This document shows positions 15,484 to 23,653 of a DNA stretch of 64,000 nt, piece after piece. How positions within the stretch are numbered: the first letter of the stretch is position 1; the number at the start of each line of letters is the position of its first letter. The stretch covers positions 1 through 64,000 of the forward strand of contig JAFYXN010000016.1 in NCBI GenBank assembly GCA_017546145.1, read 5' to 3'. A program made the translations under genes and the position numbers. This DNA comes from Clostridia bacterium. Its GTDB lineage: Bacteria; Bacillota; Clostridia; Monoglobales; Monoglobaceae. Under the pieces are notes generated by a model that saw only the letters and a program-made list of their open reading frames with translations, was not told where the DNA came from and made no database searches.

Positions 15484-16455
15484 CTAAAGCTTTATAATTT
15501 GTATATTTGTATAATAATGCGATAAAATTTCTGTATAATTTTCCCCACGCTTTGCCATTTGATTTGCGCCCGATTGACTCATGCCGACCCCGTGGCCATA
15601 GCCGCAAACCTTAAAGGTGACTGTTTTGTCAGAAAGCAAAATCTCAAAATTTGCGGATTTCAGCCCGAATGCACTTCTTATTTGAGTGCCCCTGAAGCTT
15701 TGCCCGTCAATTGTTACAGTGTCAACACTTCCGCCTTGAGTGTGCGTGATTTTGCCGATTTGGGGACAAAAAGAGCTTTGTGTAAAACTGCTGTTTAATG
15801 TTTGCAGCGTTTTGCGAAAGTCATTGAAGGATACTTCCTTATACGAATAAAATTCGCTGTCTGTATAATTTTCTTCGCTTGCAACCGATTTAAGATAAGG
15901 TCTGCTTTCTCCCCAGACATCCTCAGAATTTTCGGTTCTGCCGCCGCTTTTGGCAAAAAAGAAGGCTTCGACTATATCTTCGCCGCAAACCATGTATTCG
16001 CCGTCTGTTTCAGATACAGCCGTAAGAATTTTATTCCAGTAGCGGTCGGAATCCGCTTGACCCCATCGTGCTTTGGCAGACCTTTCGGATATGTGTGCCT
16101 TGCAGTGGTCTGGGTTGCTGCATACAATGGCATCGGGGTGAGCGTCTGAAGAGGTTTCCATCTTGCTTAGAATATAGCTTCTTGCGGCAACTGCCTGAGC
16201 TTTAAGTGCTTCAAGCTCAAATGAAGCAGGCATTTCTGCTGCAACAACTCCGGGAAGATATTCTTCAAGTTCAATAAATTCGTTTTTTGAGGTGTCGGCG
16301 TTAAAAACTCTTATATAGAGCTTTTCGCCTTTTACTTCAAAAATTTGCTTATCGGGGGTATCTTTTGAAAGCCGTGATGAAAGTCCCAATGCTATGGGTG
16401 TTATAAATGCGGAAAAAAGCATAATCAAAAAAGAAAAAAAGACAAACTTCTTCAT
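15484..16455 (-). CDS. spoIID: Stage II sporulation protein D (SpoIID/LytB family)
   Basis: A 323-residue membrane-anchored lytic transglycosylase that digests septal peptidoglycan during forespore engulfment. It has an N-terminal membrane segment (residues 4-24), then LEEYLPGVVAAEMPASFELE and LKAQAVAARSYIL, the family core. The C-terminal signature is GYGHGVGMSQSGANQMAKRG. AAAGGA precedes the ATG. It is divergent from rpsF, about 80 bases from the rpsF -35 box. SpoIID in Bacillus is transcribed by sigma-E in the mother cell; I could not identify a convincing sigma-E promoter here. Confidence 0.92.
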   Translation of the reverse strand: MKKFVFFSFLIMLFSAFITPIALGLSSRLSKDTPDKQIFEVKGEKLYIRVFNADTSKNEFIELEEYLPGVVAAEMPASFELEALKAQAVAARSYILSKMETSSDAHPDAIVCSNPDHCKAHISERSAKARWGQADSDRYWNKILTAVSETDGEYMVCGEDIVEAFFFAKSGGRTENSEDVWGESRPYLKSVASEENYTDSEFYSYKEVSFNDFRKTLQTLNSSFTQSSFCPQIGKITHTQGGSVDTVTIDGQSFRGTQIRSAFGLKSANFEILLSDKTVTFKVCGYGHGVGMSQSGANQMAKRGENYTEILSHYYTNIQIIKL

Positions 16456-16536
16456 ATAAATCGTCCTTTGCGCAAAGTATTTAGAATATATATTCGGGTG
16501 TCATAAGGTATATGCAAAAAATATGTAAAAATTTGC

Positions 16537-16565
16537 TTGACAAGCAAAAAATAATGTATTATAAT
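16537..16565 (+). promoter_or_regulatory. Sigma-A promoter of rpsF-ssb-rpsR
   Basis: Perfect consensus TTGACA (16537-16542), 17-base spacer, TATAAT (16560-16565). Confidence 0.92.
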
Positions 16566-16582
16566 TATTTGGTTAGAAAATT

Positions 16583-16626
16583 CCTTACCTTCGGTATGCC
16601 CGAAGGTCAAAGTCCATAAGGAGGTG
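16583..16626 (+). promoter_or_regulatory. Structured rpsF leader, likely S6:S18 autoregulatory site
   Basis: An 8-base hairpin ACCTTCGG/CCGAAGGT (16587-16594, 16600-16607) is enclosed by CCTTA (16583-16587) pairing with TAAGG (16617-16621). The latter is the first half of the AAGGAGGTG ribosome binding site. An S6:S18-binding leader is known upstream of rpsF in many bacteria; the sequestered ribosome binding site seen here agrees with that mode of feedback. Fit to the published covariance model was not tested. Confidence 0.6.
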
Positions 16627-16632
16627 AAAGAA

Positions 16633-16932
16633 ATGGTTGAGGTTATTAACAAGTATGAGACATTGTTCGTAATCAACGCAAACAAAAGCGAAGAAGAAAC
16701 AACTGCTCTCGTTGATAAGTTCAAGGCATTGATAGAATCTAACGGCACAATTGAAAGCGTTGACGAATGGGGACGCAGAAGATTGGCTTATCCTATCGAT
16801 GATGTGGCTGAAGGCTACTATGTTCTCGTGAACTTTTCTGCAAAGGCTGACTTCCCCGCTGAACTCGAGCGTGTATTCGGCATTACAGACGGAATCCTGA
16901 GAAACATGACAATCAAGAAAGAAGAGAAATAA
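16633..16932 (+). CDS. rpsF: Ribosomal protein bS6
   Basis: A 99-residue small-subunit protein binding the 16S central domain together with bS18. YETLFVINANKSEEE at the start, the WGRRRLAYPIDDVAEGYYVLVNF segment and FGITDGILRNM are diagnostic. Start ATG 16633 is chosen; AAGGAGGTG (16618-16626) lies 6 bases upstream and contains a GTG that could only extend the frame onto the ribosome binding site. First gene of the classical rpsF-ssb-rpsR operon. Confidence 0.97.
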   Translation: MVEVINKYETLFVINANKSEEETTALVDKFKALIESNGTIESVDEWGRRRLAYPIDDVAEGYYVLVNFSAKADFPAELERVFGITDGILRNMTIKKEEK

Positions 16933-16967
16933 TTTATGCGCAAGGCGCATAGAAAGCGAGATTGCTT

Positions 16968-17408
16968 ATGATTAACAAAGCGATTTTGATGGGCAGACTT
17001 ACAAGAGACCCCGAACTCCGACACACAGGAAGCGGTACACCTGTTTGCAGCTTTTCTGTTGCAATTGACAACGGATACGGCGATAACAGAACAACCGACT
17101 TTATAAACTGTGTTGCTTGGAACAAAACTGCTGAATTTGTTGAAAAGTATTTCACAAAGGGCAGAATGATTATCGTTGTTGGAAGAATCCAGACCAGAAC
17201 ATGGGAGGGTCAGGACGGTAAGAAGAACTATGCAACAGAGGTTGTTGCAAGCGAGGTTTCATTTGGCGAGTCAAAAAGAAGCGGTGATGAAAACGGCTAT
17301 TCTGCACCACAAAGGCAAAATAGCGACGGCATCAGCCTTCCCGAAATGCCCGCAGACACAGAGGACGATTTTGTTACTCTGGAAACAAATGATGATTTGC
17401 CGTTCTAA
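16968..17408 (+). CDS. ssb: Single-stranded DNA-binding protein
   Basis: A 146-residue SSB: OB fold MINKAILMGRLTRDPELRHT, DFINCVAWNKTAEFVEKYF and VVGRIQTRTWEGQDGKK in about the first 105 residues. A flexible Gln/Ser-rich linker follows, and the acidic tip DDLPF that recruits repair and replication partners. I start at ATG 16968; a TTG two codons earlier is also open. The ribosome binding site AAAGCGAG is weak, perhaps because translation follows from rpsF. Operon context (between rpsF and rpsR) is universal in Firmicutes. Confidence 0.96.
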   Translation: MINKAILMGRLTRDPELRHTGSGTPVCSFSVAIDNGYGDNRTTDFINCVAWNKTAEFVEKYFTKGRMIIVVGRIQTRTWEGQDGKKNYATEVVASEVSFGESKRSGDENGYSAPQRQNSDGISLPEMPADTEDDFVTLETNDDLPF

Positions 17409-17451
17409 CACGGTTGACTGTCACTAATATCGAGGATAGGAGGAAAGACAA

Positions 17452-17700
17452 ATGCCTGAAAAGGAAAGAAACGATAAGGTAAGAAGCAGAAGACCCAAAA
17501 GAAAGGTTTGTGCTTTTTGCGTTGATAAAGTAGATTTCATTGATTACAAGGACGTTGCAAAGCTTCGTCGTTATATCACAGAAAGAGCAAAGATTCTTCC
17601 CAGAAGAATCAGCGGATGCTGCGCAAAGCATCAGAGAGAGCTTACTGTTTCAATCAAGAGAGCAAGATATATGGCACTTCTGCCCTATACTGCTGATTAA
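17452..17700 (+). CDS. rpsR: Ribosomal protein bS18 (zinc-binding form)
   Basis: An 82-residue bS18. KFIDYKD-type core seen as [20 protein letters not shown], then [20 protein letters not shown]. The four zinc ligands CAFC and CCAKH (one Cys pair plus Cys and His) are present, so this is the C+ form rather than the zinc-independent C- paralogue. AGGAGG precedes the ATG. Last gene of the operon, with a strong terminator after it. Confidence 0.96.
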   Translation: MPEKERNDKVRSRRPKRKVCAFCVDKVDFIDYKDVAKLRRYITERAKILPRRISGCCAKHQRELTVSIKRARYMALLPYTAD

Positions 17701-17720
17701 TCAGTTTTAGACTCACATTC

Positions 17721-17757
17721 AAAGCCATGCCTCGATAGGGTGTGGCTTTATTTTTTT
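17721..17757 (+). terminator. Terminator of the rpsF operon
   Basis: AAAGCCATGCC pairs over 11 positions with GGTGTGGCTTT (two G-U pairs), loop of about six bases, then ATTTTTTT. Confidence 0.88.
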
Positions 17758-17917
17758 GTATTTAATACTGCAGTGCTTGTCGCTTTTTCTTTTGAAAAAA
17801 CCGCACATTATCAATATGAAATATTAAAGTAACAAAAATGTAACAAATTTTGGCAAATTTGTAGGATAAATAAAGGTTTATTTCTACATTTTTCAAGAAA
17901 TAATTTTGTGTTTTCTA

Positions 17918-17946
17918 TTGAAATAAGGCTGGTTTAGTTGTATAAT
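17918..17946 (+). promoter_or_regulatory. Sigma-A promoter of the SLH-amidase gene
   Basis: TTGAAA (17918-17923), 17-base spacer, TATAAT (17941-17946). The remainder of the 310-base gap between rpsR and the amidase gene is AT-rich and I see nothing else in it apart from the rpsR terminator. Confidence 0.8.
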
Positions 17947-18010
17947 AAAATATGTATAATTATAGTAAATTTTTTTGTTGTATTTATACATAAAATTACG
18001 GGGAGCACGG

Positions 18011-19459
18011 ATGAAGACACTTATGAAAAGAATAATATTTAAATTACTTGCCCGGGTGTTGGCGATAACAGCGTCCTTGCTTTCGATGGGTATAACCATG
18101 GCTTTTGCGTCAGACTTTCCGGATATTTCAAAAGACCATCAGAATTATGATGCTGTGATGTACCTGACCGATTTGGGCGTTATTGCAGGCTATGATGACG
18201 GAAGCTTTAAGCCGGAACGTGAAATCACCCGAACCGAATTCTGCGCTCTTATGGCAAGAACGTTGGGCTATGACAAGGAAACGTATGTTGTTCAGTCGGT
18301 TCCGTTTTCGGATGTAAGCAAAGGGTACTGGGGCGAGCCTTTTATTTCTTTTTGCTATGAAAGGTCGCTTATTAACGGAATGGGCGACGGAACATTTGCT
18401 CCTGCGGCAAAGGTCACGCTTGAACAGGTGGTTAAAATGGCGGTTTGTGCCATAGGTAAACAATCAGAAGCACTCAGGGTAAATGGCGATAAGTGGTATA
18501 CCGGTTATGCTCAGGTGGCAGGAAGATATGGTCTACTTACAACGGTAAATCAGGAATTTGGCGAAAATGCAATACGAGGTAATGTTGCTCAGATTGTATT
18601 TAATATGATTAAATCAGGGCTTGTTGATATGGACGTTGAAGATGAAGATGCAGATAAACCGTCGGAAGACCTTCGGGAACCTATAGATAAGCCTTCTGAT
18701 GGCGATGCAGAGGACACGCAAAATGCCGATAAAGAAAAACCGTCTATTCCGCCTGAAATACTTGCTGCGTATCGCGAAAAGGATTTTTCGGATGTAAAGA
18801 CGATTCTTGTTGATGCAGGACATAACTATTCGGGCAAGGATATTGGAGCAGAAAATAAAGAAGCCGGAGCAAGAGAAGAGGTAATTACATGGCAGATTGC
18901 GGACAAGCTAAGGCTTGAGCTGGAAGCCATGGGCTATGAGGTAATTATGACCCGCCCTGATATGACCGATAGCATTGCAAATACGTCGGTTAACGAGAGC
19001 CTTCAGGCAAGAGTTGATTTGGCGCATGAGTCATTGGCAGACTTGTTTATTTCAATTCACTGCAATGCAGGCGGAGGCTCAGGGGTCGAGACCTACTGCT
19101 TTACAACAAGCGGATACTCCGGAAGATTGGCAAGCCTTATCCAAAACAGTATTGCAGATGGCAGTGACCTTTATAACAGGGGAGTAAAAACAGCTAACTT
19201 CTTTGTTATAAAAAACACCCTGATGCCTGCAATTTTGATTGAAACAGGGTTTATAGACAGCATAAAGGATATTGAAATTCTGATGTCAGAGGAAGGTCAG
19301 AACCAGATAGCAGGAGCAATTGCGGCGGCTATCCGTGAGTTTGACGAAATGGGCGCGATTGTGACAGCATTGTCTGAAACAGAGGAAGAGACAGAAATAG
19401 AGGAAGAAAACTATGAAAAAGAAACCGGAACTGTTAGCCCCGGCGGGCAGCTTGAATAA
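18011..19459 (+). CDS. SLH-anchored N-acetylmuramoyl-L-alanine amidase (Amidase_3)
   Basis: A 482-residue exported cell-wall hydrolase. Signal peptide 1-33 ends MGITMAFA. Two clear SLH repeats (DFPDISKD..., GYDDGSFKP; VPFSDVSKG..., GMGDGTFAP) and a third degenerate one cover about 35-205. An acidic linker is followed by the catalytic zinc amidase domain, about 255-465: ILVDAGHNYSG, a Glu in GAREEVI, LFISIHCNAGG and the catalytic ILIETGFID. GGGGAG precedes ATG 18011. The acidic tail overlaps the next gene by 47 bases. It should cleave peptide stems from glycan strands while held at the S-layer. Confidence 0.9.
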   Translation: MKTLMKRIIFKLLARVLAITASLLSMGITMAFASDFPDISKDHQNYDAVMYLTDLGVIAGYDDGSFKPEREITRTEFCALMARTLGYDKETYVVQSVPFSDVSKGYWGEPFISFCYERSLINGMGDGTFAPAAKVTLEQVVKMAVCAIGKQSEALRVNGDKWYTGYAQVAGRYGLLTTVNQEFGENAIRGNVAQIVFNMIKSGLVDMDVEDEDADKPSEDLREPIDKPSDGDAEDTQNADKEKPSIPPEILAAYREKDFSDVKTILVDAGHNYSGKDIGAENKEAGAREEVITWQIADKLRLELEAMGYEVIMTRPDMTDSIANTSVNESLQARVDLAHESLADLFISIHCNAGGGSGVETYCFTTSGYSGRLASLIQNSIADGSDLYNRGVKTANFFVIKNTLMPAILIETGFIDSIKDIEILMSEEGQNQIAGAIAAAIREFDEMGAIVTALSETEEETEIEEENYEKETGTVSPGGQLE

Positions 19460-20645
19460 ACTGAAAATTGCAATAACCTATGGAGCAGATGCCGTATATG
19501 TCGGGGGCGAAGAATTTTCTCTCAGGGTTGCGGCAGAAAATTTCTCACCGGAGGAGCTTGAAGAGGGTGTGCGCTTTGCTCATGAACGCGGCAAAAAGGT
19601 CTACCTTACTGCAAATATAATTCCCCATAATTCTGATATTGAAGAATATGAGAGCTTTTTGAAAAAGTACAGCAAGGCAAAATTTGATGCCGTAATCCTT
19701 TCGGATTTGGGAATGTTTCAGCTGACGCGTGAGCTTGCGCCCGAGCTTGAAATCCATGTAAGTACACAGGCAAATAACGTGAACTTCAAAAGTGCTGAAA
19801 GCTGGTATAAAATGGGGGCAAAGCGAGTTATTCTGGCAAGAGAAATGTCGTTTGACGAGATTGCGCAGATACGCAGCAAAACACCAAAAGACCTTGAACT
19901 TGAGGCGTTTGTACATGGTGCAATGTGTATCTCGTATTCAGGCAGATGTCTTCTCAGCAACTATATGACCAACCGCGACAGCAATCTTGGTGCCTGCTCG
20001 CATCCGTGCCGCTGGAAGTACTACCTTGTGGAGGAAACAAGACCCGGCGAATATATGCCGGTCTTTGAAAACGAAAGAGGTACATTTATATACAATTCCA
20101 AAGACCTTTGTATGATTGAACATATTGACAAGCTGATAGAAAGCGGTCTTGACAGCTTTAAAATTGAAGGCAGAGTTAAAACCGAATACTATCTTGCGAC
20201 GGTTGTAAAGGCGTATCGTGAAGCCATTGATGCTTACGTTGAAGACCCTGAGGGTTTTGTATTTGACAAGAAATGGCTTGATGAGCTTAAAAAGGTCAGT
20301 CACCGTGATTACACAACGGGATTTTTCTTTGGCAAGCCCGACGGCAATGAGCAAAATTACGAAACAAGCTCTTATATTAGAGAATATGAGCTTTTGGGAA
20401 TTGTCCAAAGCTATGACGAGGATAAAAAGCTGCTTTCTGTTGTTCAGAAAAACAGGTTTTTTAATGGCTCGCAGGTTGAATTTTTAAGACCTGAAGGCGA
20501 TTTTGTAAAACACAAAATTGAATATATGGAAAACGAAGACGGCGAGGAGCTGGAGATAGCAAACAGACCTCAAAGTATTGTCAGAATAAAAATTGATACT
20601 CCCATCGAGAAGGACGCTATGATGCGTGCTCCAAGGGATGCTTAA
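19413..20645 (+). CDS. Peptidase U32 family protein, TrhP-like tRNA hydroxylation enzyme
   Basis: A 410-residue U32 protein. PELLAPAGSLNKLKIAI opens the TIM-like domain. The family signature is EAFVHGAMCISYSGRCLLS, with further cysteines in ACSHPCRWKYY; these fit an iron-sulfur site. RFNGSQVEFL-type C-terminal barrel residues follow. Relatives YrrN/YrrO (TrhP1/P2) of Bacillus subtilis are needed for 5-hydroxyuridine at tRNA position 34; older names call them collagenase-like proteases. Its length fits the YrrO type. The start lies within the 3' end of the amidase gene, GAGGAAG upstream, so the two are probably translationally linked. Confidence 0.85.
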   Translation: MKKKPELLAPAGSLNKLKIAITYGADAVYVGGEEFSLRVAAENFSPEELEEGVRFAHERGKKVYLTANIIPHNSDIEEYESFLKKYSKAKFDAVILSDLGMFQLTRELAPELEIHVSTQANNVNFKSAESWYKMGAKRVILAREMSFDEIAQIRSKTPKDLELEAFVHGAMCISYSGRCLLSNYMTNRDSNLGACSHPCRWKYYLVEETRPGEYMPVFENERGTFIYNSKDLCMIEHIDKLIESGLDSFKIEGRVKTEYYLATVVKAYREAIDAYVEDPEGFVFDKKWLDELKKVSHRDYTTGFFFGKPDGNEQNYETSSYIREYELLGIVQSYDEDKKLLSVVQKNRFFNGSQVEFLRPEGDFVKHKIEYMENEDGEELEIANRPQSIVRIKIDTPIEKDAMMRAPRDA

Positions 20646-20697
20646 ACTTTGAAAAATTATTAAATTTATATATTCCAACAAAATGGAGGTAAGAAAG

Positions 20698-23544
20698 ATG
20701 AAACTATCAAAAAGATTTTTATGCACACTTCTTGCAGTTGTGTTTACTGTGGTAAACCTTGCAGTTGTGCCTGCGTTTGCTGAGTTCACAGATGTGACAT
20801 CAGAGCACAATGCGTTTGATGCGGTAAACGTACTTAACAAGCTTGGTGTTATCAATGGTTATGATGACGGAAGCTTCAAACCCGATAACAATGTTACCCG
20901 TGCAGAGTTCACAGCTATGCTGCTCAGGACACGCGGCATGGGCGCTGTTGGTTCAACAAGCCTTGAAAATCCCCCCTTCCCTGATGTTACAACCCCTGAT
21001 GTATCATGGGCTATCGGCAACATCAGAACAGCTCGCGAGCTGAAGATTATCAATGGTTATGATGACGGAACCTTTAAGCCTAACAACAATGTTTCTTATG
21101 AAGAAGCAGTTAAAATGATTGTTTGTGCTTTGGGTTATGGCGAAATGGGCAGCGAGGGTGCTTTCTGGTACTCAAAGTATCTCATGACCGCGACATCACT
21201 TGGCTTCCTTGAAGGTGCAGGCGGTGCTGTTTCAACACCTGCAACACGTGCAACCATTGCAAGTATGCTTTATAACTGTCTTGAAATACAGCTTGCAGAA
21301 AACAATGAAATTACAGACAAGACAATACTTGAAAATGATTTGAAGCTTACAAAAAATGTAGGTTACATTTCTTCAAATCCTGAAATCAGCCTTTCAAAGC
21401 CGGATGCAAATCTTCGTGCGGATGAGGTAGAGATTACAGTTGATGGTGTTGCTTCTACCTATAAGGTAGACGATGCATCAAAGTATAATGATATGCTTGG
21501 CGCACAGATTGAATTTTATTATCAGAACGATTTCAACAGTGGTCTTAAAACCCTTTTGCTTGCTACTGTTAAAAACAGTGTAACAGTAAAGGTTGACGCA
21601 AATCTTATTCAGACAGCATCAGCATCAGGTATAACATATTTGAAGTCTGAGAATTCTGAAAGAGAAACGTCTGCAAGTATTTCACCAAACAGTGTGGTTG
21701 TATACAATGGAAAGCTGTATGGCACAGCTGCGGATGGTACAAGTACATTTGCAACCTATTATGCTAATGAAGCTGTTCCGCAAATTGGTTCCATTGAACT
21801 TCTTGACAGAGACGGCGACAATTCTTATGATGTAGTATTTGTATATGATTATAATGTGTATTTTGTATCATCAGTTACATCTTCGGACTATAAGGTTACC
21901 GATAATGCTCTTAGAAAGGGTTTGGGTACAACTGACAGCCAGATTGTTTTGAATTACAAGACAGATAACATCAAGTTCTCTACTCCAAGCGGCAGCGAAT
22001 CATCCTTTAGTGCAATCAAAAAAGGAAGCGTGATATTTGTCGCAAAGAGTAAGCATGTCGGCGGCATTACAAATGTAATTGTATCTAACGATACCGTGTC
22101 CGGAAAGGTTGCAGCTACAAGCTCAACCAAGGGCTTTACAATCAACGGCAAGGACTACAAATCATCAAATCTTGCTCCTTGGAAAAAAACAATTACTGGC
22201 GCAACTCCTGATATAACTTCTGCACCAGCCATGGGCGATACTGCAAAATTCTATCTGGATATGGAAGGCAATATAATTTGGTATGACAAAACAGAAGCTG
22301 CATCAAATCAGCAGTACGGATATGTTACAGGTGCAAAGTTTGACTCCGGTGATTTTGAGCAGACCGCACAGGTAGAAATTATTACAAAATCTAACACATC
22401 GGGTGCGCGTTATACAATTACAACAAAGTCAAAGCTCAATGGAGCTGTTCCGACAAGCCTAAGTGATTTTGTAACAGACCTTGACAAGGCCAGCGACCGC
22501 AGCGCTACTGCAGACAGTGATTATAAACAGCTTGTAAAGTTTACAACATCAAAAGGTACAGAAATTGAAGAGATTATTACCTATGAGCCCAAATCAACAG
22601 GCGGTAATATAGATGCACAAAAGCTTTACTTCTATGACCAGATAACACAGGGTGATGATTGTACCTATAGCTCTACATCAAAGCAGTTGACAAAGGGCAG
22701 TGATAAGATTTATATAGGTAGCGCCTTGATTCTCAGCACACCTACCAATATTGGTTCCGGCGGAAAGTATAAGGTTATGAGTCTCAGTGATTTGAGCAAT
22801 GGCGGAACATACAATGTTGAATGTTTTGATGTTACCGGAACAAATTCAGCTAAGGTTGTTGTAGTATATGGCGGTGCAGCTGCTGTGGGAGAGGTTAAAG
22901 GAAATTCACCTGTAATAGTAATAACTGATATTGAAAATACTCAGGTTGGTGAAGATGTAAGATACATCATCAAGGGCTATGAGGGTAAAAATCAAAAAGA
23001 ATGGACACTTTCTACTCAGGACAGCGCAACTGTATCAACAGCTTCAACACTTCAGATTGGTGATGTAATCCGTGTGGGAACTGATGCAGAGGGCTATTAC
23101 ACAGTAAAACCCGAGCATGTTATATTCAGAACTACAGCCGGATACCGTAATACTGCAAAGAATTATGGTACTAATACAGGAGCATATCCCAAGACAGAAT
23201 CTGTGGACGGAAACGTTGCATACAGAGTAATCTGGGGTTCTGCATACCAGTATGATGGTGACGATGGCGACCGCTTCATTGTTGCAACAGATGTTCTTGG
23301 CGCAAGTCAGGCAGCAACAGACACCTATGCTTTGGAAAAAGGAAAAATCAGTGGTGCTCAGATTTTCAAATTTGATTTGAATGCATCTATTGATGAAATG
23401 GTTAAAGATGTTACAGCAGACGGATATGAAAGTATTCTTGAAGGCTTGACATTAGGAAACACCACAGATGTTCCTTCTGAATTGTTTATCCACATGACAG
23501 GTAATACGGATACTGTTAAAACAATGATTATTGTTGAAAGATAA
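20698..23544 (+). CDS. Large S-layer-type protein with N-terminal SLH repeats
   Basis: A 948-residue secreted protein. Signal peptide 1-28 ends VPAFA. Two full SLH repeats (EFTDVTSEH..., GYDDGSFKPDNN; PFPDVTTPD..., GYDDGTFKPNNN) and a third weaker one lie in about 29-200 and should bind secondary wall polymer. The remaining 750 residues are Ser/Thr/Val-rich beta-type sequence with few cysteines and no recognised catalytic motif, as in S-layer or surface-array proteins. GGAGG lies 8-9 bases before ATG 20698. The gene ends in a 15-base perfect terminator stem, in line with high expression. Confidence 0.82.
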   Translation: MKLSKRFLCTLLAVVFTVVNLAVVPAFAEFTDVTSEHNAFDAVNVLNKLGVINGYDDGSFKPDNNVTRAEFTAMLLRTRGMGAVGSTSLENPPFPDVTTPDVSWAIGNIRTARELKIINGYDDGTFKPNNNVSYEEAVKMIVCALGYGEMGSEGAFWYSKYLMTATSLGFLEGAGGAVSTPATRATIASMLYNCLEIQLAENNEITDKTILENDLKLTKNVGYISSNPEISLSKPDANLRADEVEITVDGVASTYKVDDASKYNDMLGAQIEFYYQNDFNSGLKTLLLATVKNSVTVKVDANLIQTASASGITYLKSENSERETSASISPNSVVVYNGKLYGTAADGTSTFATYYANEAVPQIGSIELLDRDGDNSYDVVFVYDYNVYFVSSVTSSDYKVTDNALRKGLGTTDSQIVLNYKTDNIKFSTPSGSESSFSAIKKGSVIFVAKSKHVGGITNVIVSNDTVSGKVAATSSTKGFTINGKDYKSSNLAPWKKTITGATPDITSAPAMGDTAKFYLDMEGNIIWYDKTEAASNQQYGYVTGAKFDSGDFEQTAQVEIITKSNTSGARYTITTKSKLNGAVPTSLSDFVTDLDKASDRSATADSDYKQLVKFTTSKGTEIEEIITYEPKSTGGNIDAQKLYFYDQITQGDDCTYSSTSKQLTKGSDKIYIGSALILSTPTNIGSGGKYKVMSLSDLSNGGTYNVECFDVTGTNSAKVVVVYGGAAAVGEVKGNSPVIVITDIENTQVGEDVRYIIKGYEGKNQKEWTLSTQDSATVSTASTLQIGDVIRVGTDAEGYYTVKPEHVIFRTTAGYRNTAKNYGTNTGAYPKTESVDGNVAYRVIWGSAYQYDGDDGDRFIVATDVLGASQAATDTYALEKGKISGAQIFKFDLNASIDEMVKDVTADGYESILEGLTLGNTTDVPSELFIHMTGNTDTVKTMIIVER

Positions 23545-23560
23545 TTAGTTTTCTAAAACA

Positions 23561-23600
23561 AACAAGGCACACGGCTAATGCCGTGTGCCTTGTTTTAATA
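23561..23600 (+). terminator. Strong terminator of the S-layer gene
   Basis: Perfect 15-base arms beginning AACAAGGCACACGGC (23561-23575) around the tetraloop TAAT, followed by TTAATATAT. Confidence 0.88.
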
Positions 23601-23606
23601 TATAGC

Positions 23607-23640
23607 AAAAGTCACGCTCTTGTAGCGTGACTTTTTGGAC
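23607..23640. terminator. Second, bidirectional terminator
   Basis: AAAAGTCACGCT (23607-23618) and AGCGTGACTTTT (23624-23635) around CTTGT, with T-run on the plus strand and A-run before it, so it can also end the convergent minus-strand operon. Confidence 0.8.
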
Positions 23641-23653
23641 TTAACATATTATA

